Positions 44,740 to 54,491 of a stretch of 64,000 nucleotides of DNA are shown piece by piece. The stretch is from Daejeonella sp. Lineage in GTDB: Bacteria; Bacteroidota; Bacteroidia; Sphingobacteriales; Sphingobacteriaceae. The DNA lies in assembly GCF_017495225.1 (NCBI RefSeq), contig NZ_JAFEIG010000033.1, forward strand, positions 186,001 to 250,000. The letters run 5' to 3'. The position numbers were made by a program, and so were the translations under genes. How positions within the stretch are numbered: the first letter of the stretch is position 1; every line of letters starts with the position of its first letter. Under the pieces are notes generated by a model. That model did no database searches. It worked only from the letters and a program-made list of their open reading frames with translations, and was not told where the DNA came from.

Positions 44740-45123
44740 ATGGAATCAAAACGTCAACAAAAGTTTGCAGGAGTTATTCAAAAAGACCTTGCTGAGATAT
44801 TTCAGCGTGAAGGCATGAATTTTCTGCCTAATATTATGGTGACCATTACCAAGGTAAGGGTGTCGCCAGATTTAGCCATAGCTCGTGTATATTTAAGCTT
44901 TTTCAATAGTTCTAACAATGCATTAGCCATTAGTACCATTAAATCTCATGCGAGTGAAATTAGGTATAAATTGGGCAATCGTATCAAAGATCAAGTCCGC
45001 ATTGTACCTCATCTAGAATTTTTCTTAGATGATACAAGTGCTTATGTTGAACACATGGATAAAATATTTGATCAAATTAGCAAGGAGCCACGTCAAGCAG
45101 ATGATTCAGAAAGCGAGGATTAA
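44740..45123 (+). CDS. rbfA: 30S ribosome-binding factor A
   Basis: 127-residue KH-like protein required for late 16S rRNA/30S maturation. Start SKRQQKFAGVIQKDLAEIFQ, then ITKVRVSPDLAIARVYLSFF and RIKDQVRIVPHLEFFLDDT, the standard family blocks, followed by an acidic tail. The TAA shares its last base with the ATG of the next gene (TAATG), implying coupling. Confidence 0.92.
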   Translation: MESKRQQKFAGVIQKDLAEIFQREGMNFLPNIMVTITKVRVSPDLAIARVYLSFFNSSNNALAISTIKSHASEIRYKLGNRIKDQVRIVPHLEFFLDDTSAYVEHMDKIFDQISKEPRQADDSESED

Positions 45124-45758
45124 TGGCTAAGCGGACAATCAGGGAGCCTATAAATTTTTATACCCATTTATTTCCTGCAATTTTTGCTATTCCTGGTACA
45201 TTTTTATTGCTAAATAGGGCCAATGTTGAGGTAGAATACACTGCGGCATGGGTTTATGGTATTTGCACTTTCGTTTTATTCGGAATAAGTTCAACTTATC
45301 ATAGTTATCCCAATACAGAAAAAGAAATTCGCTTTTGGCAGAAGTTTGACCATTGCTGCATTTATCTGATGATTGCAGGATCTTACACGCCTACCGCCCT
45401 TTTAGTGTTTGATGGTTGGATTCGCTGGACTTTATTTGGGATGATTTGGACCATCGCTTTTGCGGGCTGTTTATTGAAGATTTTTAACCGATTAAAGCAT
45501 ACTGGTTTATCACTTGCTATCTATATTTCTATGGGAGCTTTGATTGTGCCCTTGATGGAAGAAATGTCCCAAAAATTACCTGTGGCAGCTATTGCTTGGA
45601 TGGTTTTAGGAGGCATTTTTTATATCGTTGGAACCCTCTTCTATTATAAAGATAAACCCATGGGCAAGACTTTTCATAGTCATGAAATTTGGCATCTATT
45701 TGTGGTGGCAGGTGCATTATCCCACTATGTTTATAATTATCTTTATCTGTTTGCTTAA
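45123..45758 (+). CDS. hemolysin III family protein (PAQR/YqfA type)
   Basis: 211-residue seven-helix membrane protein. The PAQR zinc-site motifs are visible: NFYTHL near the N-terminus, GISSTYHSYPN, FDHCCIYLMIAGSYTP and a C-terminal HEIWHLFVVAGALSHY. Despite the family name, hemolytic activity is not established; related proteins are candidate hydrolases of the CREST superfamily. Overlaps rbfA by one base. Confidence 0.88.
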   Translation: MAKRTIREPINFYTHLFPAIFAIPGTFLLLNRANVEVEYTAAWVYGICTFVLFGISSTYHSYPNTEKEIRFWQKFDHCCIYLMIAGSYTPTALLVFDGWIRWTLFGMIWTIAFAGCLLKIFNRLKHTGLSLAIYISMGALIVPLMEEMSQKLPVAAIAWMVLGGIFYIVGTLFYYKDKPMGKTFHSHEIWHLFVVAGALSHYVYNYLYLFA

Positions 45759-45791
45759 GATAAATCTGCTATTTTTTTCGTAAATTAGAAT

Positions 45792-46451
45792 ATGAACCTA
45801 TTAATCGCCTTATTTTTTCTCGTTTCATCACTTTTCGTGGATGAGCAACCTGTTTTTAAAGGCGGACAAAATAAACTCACTGTTTTTATCTATAATAATC
45901 TGATTTATCCCGAATATTCTCGTGATAATTGTATTCAGGGCACTATTCAAGTTAGTTTTAAATTAAATCAGGAGGGTAAAATCTATCATTCTGAAGTTAC
46001 AAAGGGCTTTGGAATCGATTTAGATCAAGAAGCCTTGCGCATTGTGCGTTTAACAAGTGGAAAGTGGACAATGCCAGCAAATCATGATACTAGTATTTCA
46101 ATGGTTTTACCCGTTAATTTTTCCTTAAAAGATTATAAATGCGAAGAGCGATCAAAAGATGAAATCAAAGCTGCAATAAGTGCTTATAATGGTCGTGAGG
46201 GACTAAAAAAGGTGGTTTTTAACTATTATGATTTAAAAATAAAAGGCAAAAATAATCCTGCAGATGAGGCTCGTATTGAAGCCATTAAAATGCAGTTAGG
46301 CTTTAACACTAAATACGTAGATCGTTTGCTAAAGCAAGCACAATACAAAATTAAACAAGGAGATAGGCAGGGTGCTTGTGAAGATTTTCAAACCATCAGA
46401 CTGATAGGAAGTGATAAATCAGATCAGTTTCTGAAACAATACTGCCAATAA
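45792..46451 (+). CDS. secreted protein with TonB C-terminal-like domain
   Basis: Signal-like hydrophobic start (LIALFFLVSSLF), then a TonB-C-type module: VFKGGQNKLTVFIYNNLIYPEYSRDN, GTIQVSFKLNQEGKIYHSEVTKGFG, DQEALRIVRL. There is no transmembrane-Pro-rich TonB arm, so it is an isolated periplasmic domain rather than an energy transducer. The C-terminal 50 residues (LLKQAQYKIKQGDRQGACEDF) look like one TPR/SEL-type hairpin with two cysteines. Function unknown. Confidence 0.68.
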   Translation: MNLLIALFFLVSSLFVDEQPVFKGGQNKLTVFIYNNLIYPEYSRDNCIQGTIQVSFKLNQEGKIYHSEVTKGFGIDLDQEALRIVRLTSGKWTMPANHDTSISMVLPVNFSLKDYKCEERSKDEIKAAISAYNGREGLKKVVFNYYDLKIKGKNNPADEARIEAIKMQLGFNTKYVDRLLKQAQYKIKQGDRQGACEDFQTIRLIGSDKSDQFLKQYCQ

Positions 46452-46505
46452 TTATTTGCCTTTAGCTAAGAGCTAATATTTCTATTTTAATAAAGATCAA
46501 TTTGC

Positions 46506-47153
46506 ATGATTTTTCAATTATCGGAAGATACCATTTGGTTTCCAAAACCTGAATTAGCCGATGAAGATGGACTTTTAGCTCTAGGTGGAGATCTTTCCCC
46601 TGAAAGACTTATTCTGGCTTATCAAAATGGTATTTTTCCATGGTTTTCTGAAGATACGCCCATCATGTGGTATGCCCCCCATGAGCGTTTTGTACTATTC
46701 CCAGAAAAGCTGAAGGTTTCTAAAAGCATGGGCAAGCTTTTAAAATCAGATCAATTTCAAGTTACATTCGACACTGCATTTCCAGAGGTTATTCGGGCAT
46801 GTGCCACGATAATACGTGAGGATCAATTTGGTACTTGGATAACGAATGATATGCAAAATGCATATATCAAACTCTTTGAATTGGGATTTGCTCACTCAGT
46901 TGAAATTTGGCAAAATGAAGAGCTAGTTGGAGGCTTATATGGGATTGGAATTAATTCAGTTTTTTGCGGGGAAAGTATGTTTAGTAAGGTTAGCAATGCC
47001 TCCAAACTCGCATTAATTAAGCTTTGTCAGGGTAAAAATTATGAATTAATTGATTGTCAGATACACTCAGAACATTTAGAGAGCTTGGGTGCTGAATTTA
47101 TGGAAGCGAAACAATTTCTCAATTTTCTTCAGGAAAAGACTAAAACACATTAA
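46506..47153 (+). CDS. aat: leucyl/phenylalanyl-tRNA--protein transferase
   Basis: Adds Leu or Phe from tRNA to the N-terminus of proteins with N-terminal Arg or Lys, marking them for the N-degron pathway. Signature blocks LLALGGDLSPERLILAYQNG, FPWFSEDTPIMWYAPHERFV, GTWITNDMQNAYIKL, GGLYGIGINSVFCGESMFS. 215 residues, normal for the family. Confidence 0.94.
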   Translation: MIFQLSEDTIWFPKPELADEDGLLALGGDLSPERLILAYQNGIFPWFSEDTPIMWYAPHERFVLFPEKLKVSKSMGKLLKSDQFQVTFDTAFPEVIRACATIIREDQFGTWITNDMQNAYIKLFELGFAHSVEIWQNEELVGGLYGIGINSVFCGESMFSKVSNASKLALIKLCQGKNYELIDCQIHSEHLESLGAEFMEAKQFLNFLQEKTKTH

Positions 47154-47191
47154 ATAATATACTAAATTAGACTCATATTTCCAAATTCAAG

Positions 47192-47800
47192 ATGCAATTA
47201 CCTTATTATATTGATTTATTGGGCACTTTGGTATTTGCTATTTCAGGAGCTTTAGCAGCTTCTGATAAAAATGTTTATAAAGACATTTTTGGGGTTACTT
47301 TTACTGGCTTTGTGACTGCCGTAGGTGGAGGAACACTTCGAGATATGATTTTGGGAACTCGCCCTGCATGGGTTACTGATGGTAATTATCTCTTAGCAAT
47401 GACTATTGGGGTTTTAGTGGCTATTTTCTTCAAATATTATATTCTTAAATATAGACGCACTTTTTTCTTATTTGACACCTTCGGAATTGCACTTTACACG
47501 GTTGTAGGAGTACAAAAATCGCTCGAATTCGGCGTTTCTCCTTTAGCTGCAATTATAATGGGAATGTTTTCGGCAGTGATGGGTGGTGTAATTCGGGATA
47601 CCTTAATCAATGAAATACCTTTGATTTTCAGAAAAGAAATCTACGCTACAGCCTGTCTTTCAGGTGCCGCAGTATTTGTCTTGCTGAAATATATGGAAGT
47701 TGATGATAATATCAACTCATTTGTTAGTGTACTTCTGATTATATTAATTCGGACCATTGCCGTAAAATATAAACTAGCACTTCCCAAAGTTAATTCTTAA
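47192..47800 (+). CDS. trimeric intracellular cation channel (TRIC/UPF0126) family protein
   Basis: 202 residues, about seven transmembrane helices built from two repeats: DLLGTLVFAISGALAA with GGGTLRDMILG, and DTFGIALYTVVGVQKSLE with GGVIRDTLI. The paired GG(G/V)xxRD motifs mark the TRIC/YadS group, a prokaryotic potassium channel-like family. Its stop is 3 bases from that of the convergent SNF2 gene. Confidence 0.9.
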   Translation: MQLPYYIDLLGTLVFAISGALAASDKNVYKDIFGVTFTGFVTAVGGGTLRDMILGTRPAWVTDGNYLLAMTIGVLVAIFFKYYILKYRRTFFLFDTFGIALYTVVGVQKSLEFGVSPLAAIIMGMFSAVMGGVIRDTLINEIPLIFRKEIYATACLSGAAVFVLLKYMEVDDNINSFVSVLLIILIRTIAVKYKLALPKVNS

Positions 47801-47803
47801 TCA

Positions 47804-50698
47804 TTAGCTTAAAATTTCCTCAATATCTTTAGCGCTCAACGATTTAACGAAGCTATCTTCTGTAGTTATCAATGATTCGGCAACTTTACGCTTCCTATTT
47901 TGAAGTGCTAAGATTTTTTCCTCAACCGAATCTTTGGTGATAAATTTGTAAATAAATACGTTTTTCGTTTGCCCGATGCGGTGAGTACGGTCAATAGCCT
48001 GTTGCTCTACAGCAGGATTCCACCAAGGGTCGAGAATAAAAACGTAATCGGCCTCTGTTAGGTTTAGTCCTACGCCACCAGCCTTAATTGAAATGAGAAA
48101 AAGTTTTATCTCCGAATTGGTTTGAAACTCATTAACTACCTCGCCACGTTGCGTAGTTGACCCATCTAAATAGGCATAAGGTGTATTTTCGGCATCAAAA
48201 TATTTTCTATAAATATCCAGATGTTTCACAAATTGTGAAAAAACAAGGACTTTATGGCCCCTAGAAAGCACATTTTCAAGGGTATGTATCACATTTTCGA
48301 ATTTTCCTGAATCGCCCTCGTAATCTTTATTCAGCATACCCGGATGGTTTGCAATTTGGCGTAATTTGGTTAATCCTTGTAAAACCTGAATCTGAGATTT
48401 CTTAAATGAGCCATCCTCTAAATTTAAAAGCAGTTCATTTCGGTACTCAGATTTAATCTCTTCATAATACTCTTTTTGCACCTCACTCATTTGGCAGTAG
48501 AATAAATTCTCTGTCTTAGGTGGTAGTTCTGTAGCAACTTGAGTTTTTGTCCTTCTTAAAACAAATGGTTTTATTAATGCCTGAAGCTTGTTTGCCTTCT
48601 CTTCATCTTTTTTCTTTTCAATTGGGATTACAAACTCAGAGTAAAATAATGATTGACTACCTAATAAACCTGGATTGATGAACGACATCTGAGTCCAGAG
48701 GTCATTTACCGTGTTTTCAACGGGTGTACCACTTAAAATCAACTTGAATTTTGATTTAAGTGCTTTTACGGCTTTAAAAGATTTTGACGCTGGATTCTTG
48801 ATATTCTGACTTTCATCCAGAATGATGTATTCATAGAAAAGTGTCTTTAAAAGCTCAATATCCACTCTGCTGATGCCATAGGTAGTAATAACCACATCAT
48901 ACTTGCTAAATATCTCAACATCTTTATTGCGAAAAGTTCCTGTATGAGCGTGTATTTTCAGCTTAGGGGCAAACTTTTTGGCCTCATTTAACCAATTGTA
49001 AACCAAGGAAGTAGGCATGATTAACAGTGAGGTGGTATGCACGCCAACTTCATGATTTTCCTCTTTGATTTTTTGCAATAGGGCTAGGGTTTGAACGGTT
49101 TTACCTAACCCCATGTCGTCGGCTAAACAACCCCCGAAATTATACTTTCTGAGGAAATGAAACCAGTTATAACCTGCTTTTTGATAAGGTCTTAGGATTC
49201 CTGAAAATTCCTTTGGGACATCGATATCTTCAATTTCTTCAAAATCAGCTAATCTTTGGAGTTTTCTATCCATCGTAATCGTGGCCAATTCGCTATTGCT
49301 GAAATCGTTCACAATGCCTATGTGATGCTTTTTTAATTTAAGCTCTTTACTGCCTTCAGTAAATTGAAGCAGGTTACTATATTGAGCAAACCACTGTTCT
49401 GGGATAATTGCTATTTCACCAGAAGGAAGTTTAAACTCCCGAATTTTATTCAGGATATGATTTTTTAAATCAATAAATGGAATTTGATAGGGGCCAAAGT
49501 ACACAATGGCATGGATATCAAACCAGTCGTTATTTTCTTTAATTTCTAGGTCAATTTTGCTCCTACCAATTACATATTGCTTATTTCCTTCGGTTTGTTC
49601 AAAGCTAAAGCCTAATGCCTCAAGCTCGTCGTGTCGTTCATTTAGCCAATTTATGACCCCGAATTCTGAAATTTCAGAATCTTGCTGAATTGGTTTATAA
49701 ACATGTGAAAAAATGGTCCCTTCAGAACTTATCCCAAGCTGATTTAATGTACTTATTTTTTCTTTTTCCCATGAAAGAGAGCGTTTAATTCTATGGAAAA
49801 TATAGTCGTTGCCTTGTTTTTCCATCCGAACAGTAACTTTTCGATCACTTCCCGATGGGAAAACATAATTACCGTATTTAAAATATAATTGAAGTTGAGG
49901 GCCTTCACTATTCGAATGAATCAATTTTAAAATTGGAATAGCATCGTATTTTTCTGTTTTAATTTCAAATCCTTCAGCATAAACTGCATGCTTTTCTATG
50001 AGGGGTGCGACAAATTTTTCGAAATATGTTTTTTCAGAAGATTGTGGAATGGAAATAAAGCGTTTATTAAGGAAGGGTTGAAGTTTTTTACCTTCTACAT
50101 CTTCTTCAAAATAGTAGAGAACATCCTCCAAGAGTAGCCAAGCAGGTTGGTTGCAAATAACTTGGGCCTCCTTAAACATAAATTCAATTCTTTGTCCTTG
50201 ATATTTTATGGTTGGAAAATATCGTGTTTCTGTAGGATTTCGCCTGAAATGAAATAAAACAGAAGCTGCTTCGCTCGCAATACCTAGTTTTCGTTCAACT
50301 GGCCACCCTTCTTTACTCATGAGGTAAAGATCTTTATTACCAATAAGTCCTAAAGCTTCAATAATTTTCTTTTCAATCTTTGGTCTTATTGCTTCATAAA
50401 TTTTATCGTCAAAAATTGTCCTGAAATACTCTACAGGACGAATAGCTTTCTTATAAAATTTCTTAATAATATGGCCTTGTTCAATTTCTTCTAGAAGCTT
50501 GATTAGTTTAAAATCTTGTTCATCTAAAATGGATGAAAATTCTTTAGCAGTGGTGCTAAAAAGTCGTTGGTAGGTAAGCGAGAAATCCCCATCTGTGTTT
50601 AATTGTACAATATGAGGTTCTATTAAAAAGCCTAAATAATCATGTTTACAAACAGAATATACAATCTTACAGGGCTTCTCGCTATTGACTCTTAACAT
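47804..50698 (-). CDS. SNF2/Swi2-type DNA helicase-like ATPase
   Basis: 964 residues. The N-terminal half (about 1-480) is a bacterial SNF2-associated region without a recognised SWIM zinc finger. The ATPase core holds GCLADDMGLGKTVQTLAL (motif I), YIILDESQNIKNP (motif II, DESQ), LILSGTPVENTVNDLW (III), then VLVFSQFVKHLDI, KAGGVGLNLTEADYVF and QQAIDRTHRIGQT (V-VI). Such proteins translocate on double-stranded DNA and may remodel nucleoprotein or RNA polymerase, as RapA does; the target is unknown. Confidence 0.88.
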   Translation of the reverse strand: MLRVNSEKPCKIVYSVCKHDYLGFLIEPHIVQLNTDGDFSLTYQRLFSTTAKEFSSILDEQDFKLIKLLEEIEQGHIIKKFYKKAIRPVEYFRTIFDDKIYEAIRPKIEKKIIEALGLIGNKDLYLMSKEGWPVERKLGIASEAASVLFHFRRNPTETRYFPTIKYQGQRIEFMFKEAQVICNQPAWLLLEDVLYYFEEDVEGKKLQPFLNKRFISIPQSSEKTYFEKFVAPLIEKHAVYAEGFEIKTEKYDAIPILKLIHSNSEGPQLQLYFKYGNYVFPSGSDRKVTVRMEKQGNDYIFHRIKRSLSWEKEKISTLNQLGISSEGTIFSHVYKPIQQDSEISEFGVINWLNERHDELEALGFSFEQTEGNKQYVIGRSKIDLEIKENNDWFDIHAIVYFGPYQIPFIDLKNHILNKIREFKLPSGEIAIIPEQWFAQYSNLLQFTEGSKELKLKKHHIGIVNDFSNSELATITMDRKLQRLADFEEIEDIDVPKEFSGILRPYQKAGYNWFHFLRKYNFGGCLADDMGLGKTVQTLALLQKIKEENHEVGVHTTSLLIMPTSLVYNWLNEAKKFAPKLKIHAHTGTFRNKDVEIFSKYDVVITTYGISRVDIELLKTLFYEYIILDESQNIKNPASKSFKAVKALKSKFKLILSGTPVENTVNDLWTQMSFINPGLLGSQSLFYSEFVIPIEKKKDEEKANKLQALIKPFVLRRTKTQVATELPPKTENLFYCQMSEVQKEYYEEIKSEYRNELLLNLEDGSFKKSQIQVLQGLTKLRQIANHPGMLNKDYEGDSGKFENVIHTLENVLSRGHKVLVFSQFVKHLDIYRKYFDAENTPYAYLDGSTTQRGEVVNEFQTNSEIKLFLISIKAGGVGLNLTEADYVFILDPWWNPAVEQQAIDRTHRIGQTKNVFIYKFITKDSVEEKILALQNRKRKVAESLITTEDSFVKSLSAKDIEEILS

Positions 50699-50897
50699 AG
50701 GTATCTCGTAAACTTATCGGCAATTACACCAATAAAAAACCCTAAAATTAGCGAGAATTTTCCTGTTTTAAGAGTAAATTGAAAAAATAGTATATTTTGA
50801 TTGAAAGGGCAGTTACGTTAACAATTTATCAATTTAAATGGCCTGAATCAAATCTTTTTAGCGAATTTAAAATGGAGGGCAAATCTTTTAAAAATCT

Positions 50898-51686
50898 CTA
50901 AATTTCAATGGAGCCTTCAAATACAAAGGTTGCTGGACCTTCTAAAAATACATCTTGGAATCTTGATCCATCATAATTGAAACTGACTGAAAGGTCGCCA
51001 CCTGGGACTTTAATAGCGTTTTTTATTCCACCTTTGAGATTTTTTTTCTTGGCCATAGCCATACTTACCGCTGTTACTCCCGTTCCGCAGGCAAATGTTT
51101 CATCTTCAACACCACGTTCAAAAGTTCTAACGAAATAATGATCGCCAAAATCTTCAACAAAGTTCACATTTATACCTTCCTTAGAATAGGTTGAATTATT
51201 GCGAATATTTTTTCCGTCTAGAAACACATCTTTTGAAGCGAGGTTTTTTACTTCCAAAACGTAATGAGGTGATCCAGTATTTAGAATGAATGCTTCTCCA
51301 TCTCTGTTAATCTCTTGAACATCAATCATCTGTAAACTCACCCAATTGCCATTTTCTGAAATTCTGGCATAATGCGGACCGTCAACTGCCAAAAAGTTAG
51401 TTTCTTTCTGTATGAGATTTAGGTGCTTAGCAAAGGCTACAATACATCTTCCTCCATTACCACACATACTTCCTTCTCTACCGTCGGCATTGAAATAACG
51501 CATTTCAAAATCGAAATCTTTAATTAACTCTAAAACCATTAATCCATCGGCACCAATTCCAAAATGTCGGTCACAAAGTTTCTTGATGCTTGCAGTGCTT
51601 AGATTATCAGAAAAAGCCTTATCTCTATTATCTATCAAGATAAAGTCATTTCCCGCACCTTCGTATTTTAAAAAATTCAATTTCAT
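50898..51686 (-). CDS. dapF: diaminopimelate epimerase
   Basis: Converts LL- to meso-diaminopimelate for lysine and peptidoglycan synthesis. The catalytic cysteine pair is in GSMCGNGGRCIVAFAK and TFACGTGVTAVSMA. 262 residues, usual length. The 199-base gap to the SNF2 gene shows nothing else. Confidence 0.94.
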   Translation of the reverse strand: MKLNFLKYEGAGNDFILIDNRDKAFSDNLSTASIKKLCDRHFGIGADGLMVLELIKDFDFEMRYFNADGREGSMCGNGGRCIVAFAKHLNLIQKETNFLAVDGPHYARISENGNWVSLQMIDVQEINRDGEAFILNTGSPHYVLEVKNLASKDVFLDGKNIRNNSTYSKEGINVNFVEDFGDHYFVRTFERGVEDETFACGTGVTAVSMAMAKKKNLKGGIKNAIKVPGGDLSVSFNYDGSRFQDVFLEGPATFVFEGSIEI

Positions 51687-51839
51687 ATTCAGAATAATTC
51701 ATGTCTCAGCTCAAGCTTTGCCAAAACATTTGTTAAATTTCGGTATTAAATTTCAATTAGCCTTCATGAAGATTGACATTGCTAGTTTTCCTGAAAAGAT
51801 ATTTAACATTTTTTAACACAAAAAAGGAGATTGAAATTA

Positions 51840-51869
51840 TTTGGAATGCGTTTCTTGGTATTAATTTTG
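51840..51869 (+). promoter_or_regulatory. promoter of the htrA-type protease gene
   Basis: TTTG (51840-51843), 18-base spacer, exact TAnnTTTG match TAATTTTG (51862-51869); predicted leader of about 35 bases before the ATG at 51910. Confidence 0.6.
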
Positions 51870-51909
51870 AAATAGCATTGAAAATAATTAAAATAGAAAA
51901 ATCGAAAAT

Positions 51910-53415
51910 ATGAATAAGATTGGTTTAACTTTTTTAACAGCCTGCCTTGGTGGGGCGGTTGCTATCGGCTCTTATAAATTAATTGAAACACACTTTCAAG
52001 ATGGGGGAACTTTTGAGGATAAGCAAAAGGTTTATTTTACTAATAATCCTTCGCCATCAATCAATTCCTCTACTGGTGAGCTCGATTTTACACAGGCTGC
52101 TGCTACGGTAACGCCTGCTGTGGTGCACATTAAAACTACCTATAGTAATTCTTCTCAAGGCTATTCTGGTCGTGATCAAATGCAGGATCTTTTTGAAGAT
52201 TTTTTTGGAGGTAGAAGACGTCCTCAAGGGCCTGCACAAGGCTCAGGTTCAGGTGTAATTATATCTGATGATGGATACATTGTAACCAATAATCACGTTG
52301 TTGATGATGCAGATAAAATTGATGTGATTCTTCCAGATAAACGCTCTTTTGAAGCTAAAATCATTGGTAGGGATGCGAATACTGACCTTGCATTAATAAA
52401 AATTGAAGGATCTGGCTTCCCAATAGTAAAATTAGGTAATTCTGACAATGTTCGTGTTGGCGAGTGGGTATTGGCAGTTGGATATCCTTTTGCTTTGAAT
52501 ACTACCGTTACCGCTGGAATTGTTAGTGCAAAGGGAAGGCAAATTGGTATTTTGGATCAAGGTAATAACCGGGATTTTAATGGCGAACCGCAGACAAGAA
52601 CTGCAATTGAATCATTTATTCAAACCGATGCGGCAATTAATCGTGGAAATAGTGGTGGCGCTTTGGTAAATACTAAAGGTGAATTAATAGGTGTAAATGC
52701 TGCAATTGCCTCTCAAAGTGGTAGTTACGAGGGATATGGCTTTGCTATTCCTATTAATTTAGCCAAAAAAGTATTGAATGATTTCAAGGAATTTGGATCC
52801 GTTCGTAGAGGTTATATCGGAATTAATTTTACTGGTTTGGATGCCGAGCAGGCTAAGAGATTGGGTGTTTCTGAAATCAACGGACTGTATGTGAATGAAG
52901 TTATTCCGGGAAGTGGCGCAGAAAAGGGAGGTATTAAAGAAGGTGATATCATCACCAAGGTTGACGGTACACAGATACTTTCTCCATCTGATTTACAAGA
53001 ACGTATCGGCCGACTTGGCCCTGGTGATAAAGTCCAATTAACTTATTTAAGGGATGCTAAGACTTTAGTTACTACTGTAACTTTAAAAGGTGAAGAATCT
53101 GTTAAAACAGCTAATAATAGTTCAAATGGGGCTGCTGTTAAAAATCTCGGAGCTAACTTCGCACCAATAAGTGATGTTCTTAAAAAGAAATATAAAATTA
53201 ATGCAGGTGTTGTTGTAAGTAGTGTTAAACCTGGTGGTTTCTTCGACCAACTAGATGTTGCGCAAGGAACTGTTATCACTTCTATCAATGGTCAACAAAT
53301 TGCTAAAGTTGAAGATATTGAAACTGCAATTTCTTCCGGTAGGAATAATATGGCTACTATCAATGCAATAAGTCCCGATGGCATGCAAATAAGATATCAA
53401 TTCCAAGTTAAGTAA
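51910..53415 (+). CDS. Do/DegP-family periplasmic serine protease
   Basis: 501 residues: N-terminal signal/anchor, trypsin-like domain with His in VTNNHVVDDADK, Asp in DANTDLALIKI and Ser in NRGNSGGALVNT (about residue 248), then two PDZ domains (about 300-390 and 410-495). Acts as protease/chaperone on unfolded envelope proteins. Has its own good promoter and a strong terminator, so it is probably a single-gene unit. Confidence 0.92.
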   Translation: MNKIGLTFLTACLGGAVAIGSYKLIETHFQDGGTFEDKQKVYFTNNPSPSINSSTGELDFTQAAATVTPAVVHIKTTYSNSSQGYSGRDQMQDLFEDFFGGRRRPQGPAQGSGSGVIISDDGYIVTNNHVVDDADKIDVILPDKRSFEAKIIGRDANTDLALIKIEGSGFPIVKLGNSDNVRVGEWVLAVGYPFALNTTVTAGIVSAKGRQIGILDQGNNRDFNGEPQTRTAIESFIQTDAAINRGNSGGALVNTKGELIGVNAAIASQSGSYEGYGFAIPINLAKKVLNDFKEFGSVRRGYIGINFTGLDAEQAKRLGVSEINGLYVNEVIPGSGAEKGGIKEGDIITKVDGTQILSPSDLQERIGRLGPGDKVQLTYLRDAKTLVTTVTLKGEESVKTANNSSNGAAVKNLGANFAPISDVLKKKYKINAGVVVSSVKPGGFFDQLDVAQGTVITSINGQQIAKVEDIETAISSGRNNMATINAISPDGMQIRYQFQVK

Positions 53416-53433
53416 ACCCAAATTTGGTTTTAT

Positions 53434-53468
53434 AAATGCCTCTCTAATAATCAAGAGAGGCATTTTTT
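53434..53468 (+). terminator. intrinsic terminator after the HtrA gene
   Basis: Perfect 12-base stem AAATGCCTCTCT / AGAGAGGCATTT with an eight-base loop and T run. Confidence 0.9.
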
Positions 53469-53663
53469 ATTTTAAGCAATTCAAAATCTTGAGTTAACTA
53501 GAATATTGGACTATAAAATCTAAAGAATTATAAGTTTAATATTTGCTATTTAAATTAGAATGTTTCTAAATTGATAAATTCTTGATAAGCAAGCTATATA
53601 ACTGCACGATTTTTCTCATATAATGATAAATTTGCTTCCTGAATAATAAAATAATAAAAGGTA

Positions 53664-54446
53664 ATGAGCAATTTCACAAAAACGTTCTCATCTTCTTTAG
53701 GAAAAAAACTCGTAATGGCCCTTACAGGCATTTTCCTATGTACATTTCTTGTGGTACATTTAGTAGGAAACTTACAGTTGTTTAAGGATGATGGTGGGCA
53801 GGCATTTAACGCCTATGCCTATTTCATGACGAATTTCGGTCCGATAAAGATCGTTTCCTATTTGTTGTATGCTTCAATAATTATTCATGCTGTTTATGCT
53901 TTATTGCTAACTGCGGGGAATAAAAAAGCAAGGCCAGTGGCATACGCGGTACAAAAGGGTAGCCAAAATAGTCCGTGGACATCCAGAAATATGGGTATTC
54001 TTGGAACTATTTTACTAGTTTTCATCGTGGTTCACATGGGTGATTTCTGGTGGAAATACCATAATGCTGAGCTTCCTTATGCTAAATATGAAATTAGTCT
54101 TGAAGATCCATCAATTATTAATGTTTCTGAAGTAGCTTATAGCGATAAACTATTAGTTCACTCAGAAGTTGTTGATGTTCAGGCAGGAAAAAGAATTGTA
54201 GTATCAAAAGATTTATACAAAGTGGTGAATAATGCTTTCCAAACATGGTGGTATGTTCTTTTGTATGTAGTTGCTATGGCTGCTTTATCCTTTCACTTGA
54301 TACATGGTTTCAAGAGTGCATTTCAAACTATTGGTTGGGATAACAGTAAATTAGTTCCAATTATTCGCTTTTTAGGTGTTTGGGTTTTTGGAGTGTTAAT
54401 TCCATTGGCTTTTGCCGCAATGCCTATTTACTTTTTCTTTAAATAA
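53664..54446 (+). CDS. sdhC: succinate dehydrogenase cytochrome b subunit
   Basis: 260-residue membrane anchor with five helices. Histidines for two hemes are plausible in VVHLVGNLQLF, IIHAVYALLL, VVHMGDFWWKY and SFHLIHGFKS. This is the single-protein B-type anchor of Bacteroidota succinate:quinone reductase. A -7-like TAAATTTG lies at 53627-53634, 30 bases before the start. Followed by sdhA after 45 bases that contain a small hairpin (ACCCG / CGGGT, 54458-54473). Confidence 0.93.
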   Translation: MSNFTKTFSSSLGKKLVMALTGIFLCTFLVVHLVGNLQLFKDDGGQAFNAYAYFMTNFGPIKIVSYLLYASIIIHAVYALLLTAGNKKARPVAYAVQKGSQNSPWTSRNMGILGTILLVFIVVHMGDFWWKYHNAELPYAKYEISLEDPSIINVSEVAYSDKLLVHSEVVDVQAGKRIVVSKDLYKVVNNAFQTWWYVLLYVVAMAALSFHLIHGFKSAFQTIGWDNSKLVPIIRFLGVWVFGVLIPLAFAAMPIYFFFK

Positions 54447-54491
54447 GATTACACAATACCCGGTAACTCGGGTTTAAAATAAATTTCTGAG

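Noticed and set aside
54458-54473. Hairpin between sdhC and sdhA as a terminator
   Set aside because: Only five pairs and no T run; at most a weak processing signal.
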